Below, piece by piece: positions 1 to 4,791 of a stretch of DNA of 5,265 bases (positions are counted from its first letter, which is position 1; every line of letters begins with the position of its first letter). A program made the translations under genes and the position numbers. The notes under the pieces were generated by a model. That model had not been told where the DNA came from and made no database searches. It saw only the letters and a program-made list of their open reading frames with translations. The stretch is from Oscillospiraceae bacterium (GTDB lineage Bacteria; Bacillota; Clostridia; Oscillospirales; Oscillospiraceae): the NCBI GenBank assembly GCA_017646545.1, contig JAGCMI010000086.1:1-5265 (forward strand), in the 5' to 3' direction.

Positions 1-29
1 AAAAAACAACCCCGAGTTTTCACTCGGGG
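1..29 (-). terminator. Intrinsic terminator of the FMN riboswitch expression platform
   Basis: Read on the minus strand, an 8-bp stem CCCCGAGU/ACUCGGGG (plus positions 22-29 and 10-17) closes a GAAA tetraloop (18-21) and is followed by UUGUUUUUU (9 down to 1). It begins about 22 nt after the 3' strand of riboswitch helix P1. Both the position and the form fit a transcription-termination platform that stops the leader transcript when FMN is bound. The controlled gene lies beyond the left edge of the window. Confidence 0.93.
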
Positions 30-51
30 CGCAGTAATAGCAAGAAGTACC

Positions 52-161
52 TGTTTTCTACCATCCAGACTATACTGTCGGCATTGGAATTTCACCAATT
101 CAGCGCAGTTGCGCTCGCGGGCTATACCGCCGGTGGGGAATCACACCCCGCCCCGAAAACA
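52..161 (-). ncRNA. FMN riboswitch (RFN element)
   Basis: The reverse complement carries the conserved RFN core. Helix P1 is UGUUUUC/GAAAACA (161-155 with 58-52). After it come GGGGCGGGGUGUGAUUCCCC (the P2 arm), ACCGGCGGUAUAGCCCGCGA (the P3 region), a variable hairpin AGCGC-AACU-GCGCU, UUGGUGAAAUUCCAA (the P5 arm) and GCCGACAGU...AGUCUGGAUGG (the P6 arm). This is the usual six-helix FMN aptamer, with all the characteristic strings in order. The family binds flavin mononucleotide co-transcriptionally and lowers expression of riboflavin synthesis (rib operon) or uptake (ribU) genes. A terminator follows directly, so control is probably at termination. Which riboflavin gene is controlled cannot be told because it lies outside the window. 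Confidence 0.97.
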
Positions 162-180
162 TTATGAAATTTCTGTCCTT

Positions 181-209
181 ATGGTATCATAGGCGCATAG
201 GCTTGTCAA
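181..209 (-). promoter_or_regulatory. SigA-type promoter of the FMN riboswitch leader
   Basis: On the minus strand a perfect -35 box TTGACA (209-204) is followed by a 17-bp spacer and the -10 box TACCAT (186-181). The -10 box is preceded by TG-A, giving an extended -10. The predicted start near position 174 leaves about 13 nt before riboswitch helix P1, so the aptamer sits at the very 5' end of the transcript. This gives the riboswitch transcript its own promoter, independent of the DUF4830-type gene upstream. Confidence 0.75.
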
Positions 210-264
210 GCTTGCCTTTTTGTGGTAAAATGCAGGAGCAACCTGTGGTTTACACCGGTTTGGC

Positions 265-723
265 TCAATCCGCCTTTTCAAAGCCCTGGATCACACCGGT
301 TGCGCAGGTGTCGGTGATGTCGCCACCGATGACCTGGTTGCTGCTGATGAGCAATGTGGCATACACGGGTTCTGTGGCACCGGGGTAGTTTTTGATCTTG
401 TAGACATAGCGCATCACGGTTTTCCCCTGATAGCTCGACAGATCAAAGCCCATGCTTTTCTGCAGCGAATTGTAGCGGTTGAATACATCGCTGCTTTCTG
501 CCGGGATCCGAACCTGGCTGGTTTCTACCGGGGAGGATACCACTTCCCAGCCATAGCTGGCGAGAAATTGTACCCGGTCGTCGTTGCTGGTGACGGCATT
601 GTTGCCGGCGGTGGAAACAGACCTGCCGGAAAACAGCATAACCACAGCAATGATTACTGCGACGATTGCCACGCCGATGATGGCGATTTTCTTTATATCC
701 ACCTTTGCGGTCATGACTAACAT
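265..723 (-). CDS. Membrane-anchored DUF4830-type protein of unknown function
   Basis: The product has 152 residues. Lys-containing residues 7-12 precede one strongly hydrophobic segment (about 12-32). A short polar linker follows, then a soluble domain (about 49-150) expected outside the membrane. The domain has the features I associate with the DUF4830 family: an opening RVQFLASYGWEV (50-61), VRIPAE (71-76), YNSLQKSMGFDLSSYQGK (84-101), a YVYKIKNYPG stretch (106-115) and a closing V-GGDI (131-135). The family assignment is from memory of the pattern, and its function is not known. No lipobox or catalytic motif is seen. The start is the ATG at 723, 7 nt after GGAGGG; an in-frame TTG at 747 would put that ribosome binding site inside the gene. 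It is divergent from the pseudouridine synthase gene. No good terminator separates its stop from the riboswitch promoter about 55 nt downstream, so some read-through into the riboswitch leader is possible. Confidence 0.75.
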   Translation of the reverse strand: MLVMTAKVDIKKIAIIGVAIVAVIIAVVMLFSGRSVSTAGNNAVTSNDDRVQFLASYGWEVVSSPVETSQVRIPAESSDVFNRYNSLQKSMGFDLSSYQGKTVMRYVYKIKNYPGATEPVYATLLISSNQVIGGDITDTCATGVIQGFEKAD

Positions 724-730
724 GAAAAAT

Positions 731-736
731 CCCTCC
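731..736 (-). promoter_or_regulatory. Ribosome binding site fixing the DUF4830-type gene start
   Basis: GGAGGG on the minus strand stands 7 nt before the ATG at 723. It decides that start over the upstream in-frame TTG at 747 and the second ATG at 714. Confidence 0.8.
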
Positions 737-796
737 AATAAAATCAATTTGCATTACACCTTATTCCTCACCTGCGAGGGATAGAACGGAGAAAGT

Positions 797-1498
797 ATGG
801 AACGATTGGACAAATTCCTTTGCGACAGTGGCGTCGGTACCCGAAGCCAAGTGAAAGTGATCTTAAAATCCGGTGTCGTCACCGTGGACGGTGTCTGCGT
901 CAAGGACGGCAGCATGAAGTTTGACCCTGCCAAGGCGGTGGTCTGCCTCCGGGGGCAGGTACTGGGCGGCAAAAAGCGGACGGTGCTGATGCTGCACAAG
1001 CCTGCAGGCTATGTGACTGCCACAGAGGATAAAAATGACCCGACGGTCATGGAACTGATCCCGCAGGAGTATCGTCATCTGGACTTAAAGCCCGTTGGCC
1101 GTTTGGATAAAGCCACGGAAGGCCTGCTGCTGTTTACCAACGATGGCGACCTGCTGCACCGGCTGATCACCCCCAAGAAAGAAGTGCCCAAGGTCTATTA
1201 TGCCCGTCATGAGGGCACTGCCACGGAGGAAGATGTGATCGCCTTCCGGGAGGGTCTTGTTTTGAGAGATGGCCTTCACTGCCTGCCTGCCATCTTGCAG
1301 CCGTTGGGGGCGGGGGAGAGCCTCATCACCGTTTGCGAGGGCAAGTATCATCAGGTGCGCCGCATGATGGCATCAAGAAACATGACGGTGGAGTACCTCC
1401 AGCGCCGCCAGGAGGGAGAACTGACGCTGGGTGATCTGCCGATCGGCCAGGTTCGCTTGCTGACGGATGAGCAGATCCAGGCGTTGGATGATATTTAA
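797..1498 (+). CDS. rsuA: RsuA-family 16S rRNA pseudouridine synthase
   Basis: The 233-residue product matches the usual length and layout of RsuA/RluB/E/F enzymes. Residues 1 to about 48 form an S4 RNA-binding domain (MERLDKFLCDSGVGTRSQVK, then SGVVTVDG). The catalytic domain follows: LHKPAGYVTAT (66-76), the signature GRLDKATEGLLLFTNDG (101-117) with Asp104 as the expected catalytic nucleophile, and EGKYHQVRRM (181-190) near the C-terminus. The family isomerises a uridine in rRNA to pseudouridine; the classical RsuA target is U516 of 16S rRNA. The exact site here is inferred, since RluB/E/F-type paralogues share these motifs, although the short form and single S4 domain favour RsuA. The ATG start has GGAG 5 nt upstream (788-791). 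The gene is divergent from the DUF4830-type gene and separated by about 200 bp from the next gene, with no convincing terminator. Confidence 0.93.
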   Translation: MERLDKFLCDSGVGTRSQVKVILKSGVVTVDGVCVKDGSMKFDPAKAVVCLRGQVLGGKKRTVLMLHKPAGYVTATEDKNDPTVMELIPQEYRHLDLKPVGRLDKATEGLLLFTNDGDLLHRLITPKKEVPKVYYARHEGTATEEDVIAFREGLVLRDGLHCLPAILQPLGAGESLITVCEGKYHQVRRMMASRNMTVEYLQRRQEGELTLGDLPIGQVRLLTDEQIQALDDI

Positions 1499-1611
1499 GG
1501 TTTAGCGTTTTTACCAACACCGATTTCCGCCTCAGCGTGTTTATGCGACTTTTCTATCGGTATATTTCATAAAAAACATATAAGTTTTTGCAATAAAATG
1601 TCAAAATGCAC

Positions 1612-1640
1612 TTGCAAATTGTGTAAAAGTGATGTATACT
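1612..1640 (+). promoter_or_regulatory. SigA-type promoter of the PucR/CdaR-like regulator gene
   Basis: TTGCAA (1612-1617), a 17-bp spacer and TATACT (1635-1640) lie in an AT-rich stretch (about 1560-1660). The predicted start is near 1647, giving a leader of about 50 nt. The -35 box is a 6-bp palindrome that is repeated at 1588-1593, 24 bp upstream. The rest of the intergenic region (1499-1610) shows no gene and no strong terminator. Confidence 0.8.
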
Positions 1641-1682
1641 GTTCGTGTAATTTTGTGAAGTTCGCATTTATGCACATTCATG

Positions 1683-1688
1683 AGGAGG
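1683..1688 (+). promoter_or_regulatory. Ribosome binding site fixing the regulator gene start
   Basis: A perfect AGGAGG lies 9 nt before the ATG at 1698. An upstream in-frame ATG at 1680 would put this site inside the coding region and has no site of its own, so 1698 is preferred. Confidence 0.88.
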
Positions 1689-1697
1689 CATTTTAAT

Positions 1698-2786
1698 ATG
1701 TCAAATAGTGTTTTTCAGGGCGTTATGCTGCAGCTGAAGGAAACCACCGACCGTGTTTTCGGTGTCATCGATACGGAAGGTTATGTGGTTTCCAGCACCG
1801 ATGTGGCATTTTTGGGTGAAAGATGGCCCGAAGCTGTGCTGAAGGTTTCCAGCGCGCAGGATCAGCTGGTCGCTTTTGGTCAGAAGACCTTCAAGCCCAT
1901 GTACAACAGCGCCAATTACTTTGAATATGCTGTATTCTGCACCGGTGATGATGAGCTGGCCCGGGCATACTGCTCCATGGCTTACATCGCGCTGAACAAT
2001 GCCAAGGTCTTCTACGAAGAGAAGCATGACCGCGGCACCTTTGTGAAGAACATCATCATGGACAATATCCTGCCCGGTGATATCTACATCCGCGCCAAGG
2101 AGCTGCATTTTGCAGCCGATGCTCCCAGAGCGGTGTTCTTGGTTCGTCAGCTGGGTCATGGCGATGTGGCTACTGTGGACGTGCTGTCCGGTATGTTCAC
2201 CGATAAGCTGCAGGACTTTGTGCTGAGCATCAACGAAACCGATATTGCCGTTGTCAAGCAGGTTGAGCCCAATACCGAGGCAGAGGATCTGGAGAAGATT
2301 GCCGTTCAGATCGAGGAAACTTTGAAGAACGAACTCTTCGTCAAGACCGTCATCGGCATTGGTACTGTGGCAGAGCACCTGCGTTCTCTGGCAGATGCTT
2401 ATAAGGAAGCCCAGACCGCCATTGATGTGGGCAAGGTCTTTGATACGGAGAAGAGCATCATCAACTATGAGAATCTGGGCATCGGCCGTCTGATCTATCA
2501 GCTGCCCACCACGCTGTGCGATATCTATCTGACGGAAGTGTTTAAGAAGAATTCCATTGATTCTCTGGATCAGGAAACGCTGTTTACCATCAACAAGTTC
2601 TTCGAGAACAACCTGAACGTTTCCGAAACTTCCCGTAAGCTGTTCGTGCACCGTAATACCCTGGTGTACCGCTTGGAGAAGATCAAGAAGCTGACCGGTC
2701 TGGACCTGCGCCAGTTTGACCATGCCATCGTCTTTAAGGTGGCGCTGATGGTTCGCAAGTACCTGTCCTCCCGGGAAGTGCGCTAA
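1698..2786 (+). CDS. PucR/CdaR-like helix-turn-helix transcriptional regulator
   Basis: The product has 362 residues and no membrane segment. The C-terminal part (about 295-350) is the helix-turn-helix typical of PucR/CdaR regulators (HTH_30): FFENNLNVSETSRKLFVHRN (301-320), then TLVYRLEKIKKLTGLDLRQF (321-340). The middle (about 145-250) resembles the degenerate GGDEF-like domain of these proteins, including GIGTVAEHLRSLADAYKEAQ (220-239). The N-terminal 110 residues form a separate alpha/beta segment that may be the sensory part; I do not recognise its ligand. Family members act as regulators of purine, sugar-diacid or amino-acid metabolism, usually from sites near their targets. None of the neighbours is such a pathway, and the gene has its own promoter and terminator, so it is an orphan regulator whose target cannot be inferred here. 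Autoregulation through the TTGCAA repeats upstream is possible but unproven. Confidence 0.85.
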   Translation: MSNSVFQGVMLQLKETTDRVFGVIDTEGYVVSSTDVAFLGERWPEAVLKVSSAQDQLVAFGQKTFKPMYNSANYFEYAVFCTGDDELARAYCSMAYIALNNAKVFYEEKHDRGTFVKNIIMDNILPGDIYIRAKELHFAADAPRAVFLVRQLGHGDVATVDVLSGMFTDKLQDFVLSINETDIAVVKQVEPNTEAEDLEKIAVQIEETLKNELFVKTVIGIGTVAEHLRSLADAYKEAQTAIDVGKVFDTEKSIINYENLGIGRLIYQLPTTLCDIYLTEVFKKNSIDSLDQETLFTINKFFENNLNVSETSRKLFVHRNTLVYRLEKIKKLTGLDLRQFDHAIVFKVALMVRKYLSSREVR

Positions 2787-2800
2787 AAAGTAAAATTACC

Positions 2801-2832
2801 ACGGAGCCGCTGAAAAAGCGGCTCCGTTTTTT
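2801..2832 (+). terminator. Intrinsic terminator after the PucR/CdaR-like gene
   Basis: A perfect 10-bp stem ACGGAGCCGC/GCGGCTCCGT (2801-2810 and 2818-2827) has a 7-nt loop TGAAAAA and runs into a TTTTTT tract (2827-2832). It starts 14 nt after the regulator stop codon and closes that gene as a single-gene unit. Confidence 0.95.
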
Positions 2833-2841
2833 CTCTTCGGA

Positions 2842-2870
2842 TTGACTTCGATTTATGGTTATGATACACT
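2842..2870 (+). promoter_or_regulatory. Extended -10 promoter for the micro-protein and S41 protease unit
   Basis: TTGACT (2842-2847), a 17-bp spacer and TACACT (2865-2870) are present, with TG-A immediately before the -10 box. The predicted start is near 2877. It lies just after the regulator's terminator, and no other good promoter is seen before the protease gene, so both genes are probably read from here. Confidence 0.8.
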
Positions 2871-2902
2871 TAAATATAGAAAAACGAATCGGAGGAGACC
2901 CA

Positions 2903-3001
2903 ATGAATAACAAAAAAGTTGCATCTATTATCGCAGGAATTCTGGCTGGTGTCATGGTGCTGAGCTTGATGCTGTCGCTGCTGGCTTCCGCGCTGCACTA
3001 A
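2903..3001 (+). CDS. Small single-pass membrane protein (32 residues)
   Basis: ATG at 2903 to TAA at 2999-3001 encodes 32 residues. A short charged start (MNNKK) is followed by one unbroken hydrophobic stretch (about residues 6-30: VASIIAGILAGVMVLSLMLS and on) and ends in Ala-Leu-His. A strong GGAGGAG (2891-2897) precedes it, and a good promoter lies about 35 nt further upstream, so it is very likely translated. The pattern MxNKKV plus one transmembrane helix at about 31-32 residues resembles Prli42-like small membrane proteins of Firmicutes, which anchor the stressosome in Listeria. That likeness is by size and layout only, and no stressosome genes are near. It precedes the S41 protease gene, apparently in one transcript, so it may be a partner, regulator or substrate of that protease. 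Confidence 0.75.
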   Translation: MNNKKVASIIAGILAGVMVLSLMLSLLASALH

Positions 3002-3031
3002 TCGCGCCGGTCTTGTTCGGTGAATGAATGC

Positions 3032-3057
3032 TCCCACAGCCGGAAAGGGCTGTGGGA
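3032..3057 (+). other. Intercistronic hairpin before the S41 protease gene
   Basis: A perfect 10-bp inverted repeat TCCCACAGCC/GGCTGTGGGA (3032-3041 and 3048-3057) encloses the 6-nt loop GGAAAG. No T tract follows on either strand, so it is not a standard intrinsic terminator. It lies 30 nt after the micro-protein stop codon and ends about 12 nt before the protease ribosome binding site. It could stabilise or process the mRNA, or set the ratio of the two products. Confidence 0.7.
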
Positions 3058-3081
3058 AATGTATTTAAGAGGTGATTTGCT

Positions 3082-4245
3082 GTGAAAAAGATTCTTTTGC
3101 CCTTGTCCTATGGGCTGGTCATTATTGCCACGGTGCTGGGAACCTTGACCTTTGTGCAGAAACCCGATGTGCAAAGCAGTTCCGGATATAAATTGCAGGA
3201 ACTGGAAAATCTGCTGCTGGATCGGTTTGTAGACGGGGCCGACAGCACCCAGCTGCAGGATGCAGCTGCCCACGCCATGGTGGGCGCATTGGGTGATCGT
3301 TGGAGTTACTATATTCCCAAGGATCAGTACGCTGCTTATTTGGAAAACAAAAATAACAGCTATGTGGGCATCGGCGTGACCATTGAGCAAAAAGAGCAGG
3401 GATATCTGGTGGTGAAAGTCAGCCAGGATGGTCCTGCGGATATTGCGGGTATTTTGCCGGAGGATGTGATCGTGGCTGTGGATGGCCAGTCCGTGGTTGG
3501 TATGCCCGTGGAGGAAGGAAGGGAACTGGTTCGCGGTCCGGAAGACACCCAGGTGAGTATCACGGTGCTGCGTGACGGGCAGGAACTGTCTTTCACCATG
3601 ACCCGCCGTACTGTGGCTACGGTGGTGGCCACCGGTGTGATGCTGGAAGATGGCATCGGCCTTGTGACCATTTCCAATTTCAATGCCAATTGCTACAATG
3701 CAACCATGCATGCCATCGAGGAACTGCTGAAAGAGGGCGCCACAGCGCTGATCTTCGATGTCCGCTTCAATGGCGGTGGCTATAAGAAAGAAATGGTAAA
3801 TATCCTCGATGATCTTCTGCCGGAGGGTGTGCTGTTCCGCAGCGAATATTATACGGGGGACAGCAGCGTGGATAAATCGGATGCGGATTGTCTGGAGATA
3901 CCCATGGTGGTGCTGATCAATGATCAATCCATTTCTGCGGCAGAATTCTTCGCCGCAGCCCTGCGGGAGTATGACTGGGCCATTCTGGTGGGCGAGCAGA
4001 CCATCGGCAAGGGCCATTACCAGGAAGCATATCTGCTCAGCGACGGTTCTGCGGTGGGCGTTTCCACCGGTCGCTATACCACCCCCAATGGTGTGGATCT
4101 GGAGGGCGTTGGTCTGACTCCGGACATCATCGTCGAGGTGGATGAGGAAACTTATGCAAAAATCTATGCCGGTACCTTGGATCCCATGGAGGATCCCCAG
4201 ATACTTGCCGCAATAAATGCGCTGAAAACCACAAAAATACCTTGA
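3082..4245 (+). CDS. S41 carboxyl-terminal processing protease (CtpA/CtpB type) with PDZ domain
   Basis: The product has 387 residues. An N-terminal membrane segment (about 4-25) acts as anchor or uncleaved signal, so the protease domain is outside the cell membrane. Residues 35-90 contain the usual lead-in (GALGDRWSYYIPKDQYAAY, 68-86). A PDZ domain follows (about 94-175, with GIGV and GPADIAGILPEDVIVAVDG), then the S41 core. The core shows FDVRFNGGG (225-233), NDQSISAAEFFAAAL (280-294), GEQTIGKGHYQE (304-315) and GVGLTPDI near the end. Expected catalytic residues are Ser285, Lys310 and Gln314, with the same spacing as in Bacillus CtpB (Ser-Lys +25, Lys-Gln +4), so it should be active. It cleaves protein C-termini; the substrate is unknown. 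It is somewhat shorter than CtpA/CtpB (about 460-480), lacking the C-terminal extension. The start is GTG, preceded by AGAGGTGAT (3068-3076). It follows the micro-protein gene and is not beside the FtsEX/peptidoglycan hydrolase genes that often accompany this family. Confidence 0.95.
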   Translation: MKKILLPLSYGLVIIATVLGTLTFVQKPDVQSSSGYKLQELENLLLDRFVDGADSTQLQDAAAHAMVGALGDRWSYYIPKDQYAAYLENKNNSYVGIGVTIEQKEQGYLVVKVSQDGPADIAGILPEDVIVAVDGQSVVGMPVEEGRELVRGPEDTQVSITVLRDGQELSFTMTRRTVATVVATGVMLEDGIGLVTISNFNANCYNATMHAIEELLKEGATALIFDVRFNGGGYKKEMVNILDDLLPEGVLFRSEYYTGDSSVDKSDADCLEIPMVVLINDQSISAAEFFAAALREYDWAILVGEQTIGKGHYQEAYLLSDGSAVGVSTGRYTTPNGVDLEGVGLTPDIIVEVDEETYAKIYAGTLDPMEDPQILAAINALKTTKIP

Positions 4246-4270
4246 CTATAGGGAAATAATCCACTATAAT
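4242..4270 (+). promoter_or_regulatory. Near-consensus SigA promoter for greA-lysS
   Basis: TTGACT (4242-4247), a 17-bp spacer and a perfect TATAAT (4265-4270) are present. The predicted start is near 4277. The -35 box overlaps the TGA stop codon (4243-4245) of the S41 protease gene. No terminator lies between them, so greA-lysS may also receive read-through from the protease transcript. Confidence 0.92.
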
Positions 4271-4296
4271 GTTTGGGACTATGGAATTTTTACGAA

Positions 4297-4302
4297 AAGG
4301 AG
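4297..4302 (+). promoter_or_regulatory. Ribosome binding site fixing the greA start
   Basis: AAGGAG lies 9 nt before the ATG at 4312. An in-frame TTG at 4273 would extend the protein, but it lies upstream of the predicted transcription start near 4277 and lacks a ribosome binding site. Confidence 0.85.
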
Positions 4303-4311
4303 ACTTTTCTT

Positions 4312-4788
4312 ATGGCAAAAGAATTTAAGATTACTAGCCTGCGTCTGGCAGAGCTGGAAAAGGAACTCAACTATCTGAAGACCACTCGTGAGCGTGAGAT
4401 CGCTGCGATGATCGCAGAGGCTCGCTCCTACGGTGACTTGTCCGAAAACTCTGAATACGATGCCGCCAAGAACGAGCAGGCAAAGCTCTATGGCCGTATT
4501 GCCGAGATCGAGGATATTCTCTCCCATGCTGTTATCATCGAAGATGAGAACGAGGCTACCGGCCGTGTTGGTCTGGGCTGCACCGTGGTGGTGGAGAATG
4601 CACAGGGTGTGCAGACCACTTACCGCATCACCGGCTCCCAGGAAGCCAACCCCATGGAAAACAAGCTGTCCGATGACTCTCCCTTCGGCCGCGCCATCGT
4701 GGGCAAGGCTGCTGGCGAAAGCTTTACTTTCACCGCTCCTGCAGGCTCCTTCACCATGAAGGTGGTCAGCGTTTCCCGTGAGGGCTAA
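4312..4788 (+). CDS. greA: Transcription elongation factor GreA
   Basis: The product has 158 residues, the usual GreA length. The N-terminal coiled coil (about 1-75) includes the tip motif ARSYGDLSENSEYDAAK (37-53). Its acidic residues Asp42 and Glu45 correspond to Asp41 and Glu44 of E. coli GreA, which hold the catalytic metal in the RNA polymerase secondary channel. The C-terminal FKBP-like domain (about 85-156) carries GLGCTVVVEN and the conserved DSPFGRAIVGKAAGE (residues 122-136). The protein makes RNA polymerase cleave backtracked transcripts and resume elongation. The chosen ATG has AAGGAG 9 nt upstream. The gene lies 3 nt ahead of lysS, so the two are read together. Confidence 0.97.
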   Translation: MAKEFKITSLRLAELEKELNYLKTTREREIAAMIAEARSYGDLSENSEYDAAKNEQAKLYGRIAEIEDILSHAVIIEDENEATGRVGLGCTVVVENAQGVQTTYRITGSQEANPMENKLSDDSPFGRAIVGKAAGESFTFTAPAGSFTMKVVSVSREG

Positions 4789-4791
4789 GTC

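Noticed and set aside
240..260. Imperfect inverted repeat AACC-T-GTG / CAC-C-GGTT just after the DUF4830-type stop codon
   Set aside because: The stem has a mismatch and no U tract on the minus strand, so it is not supported as a terminator.
164..388. Small plus-strand open frame near the riboswitch
   Set aside because: It overlaps the riboswitch promoter and the minus-strand DUF4830-type gene and has no ribosome binding site.
713..744. Possible promoter for the pseudouridine synthase gene (ATGACT ... TAAAAT)
   Set aside because: The -10-like TAAAAT (739-744) is reasonable, but the nearest -35-like match is 20 bp away and only 4 of 6 bases fit. No clear promoter was found for either gene of this divergent pair.
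1519..1561. ACCGAT/ATCGGT inverted repeat downstream of the pseudouridine synthase gene
   Set aside because: Six base pairs around a 31-nt loop without a T tract are too weak to call a terminator or operator.
1664..1673. GCAT-TT-ATGC inverted repeat in the leader of the regulator gene
   Set aside because: Four base pairs with a 2-nt centre cannot form a stable hairpin and may be chance in AT-rich DNA.
1701..2723. Long open frame antisense to the PucR/CdaR-like gene
   Set aside because: It lies wholly inside a convincing gene on the other strand, has no ribosome binding site or recognisable domain, and its composition is what reverse-complemented codon bias gives.
2998..4017. Long open frame antisense to the S41 protease gene
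   Set aside because: It is rich in His and Gln in the way antisense frames are, matches no family I know, and the opposite strand has a complete protease with catalytic residues.
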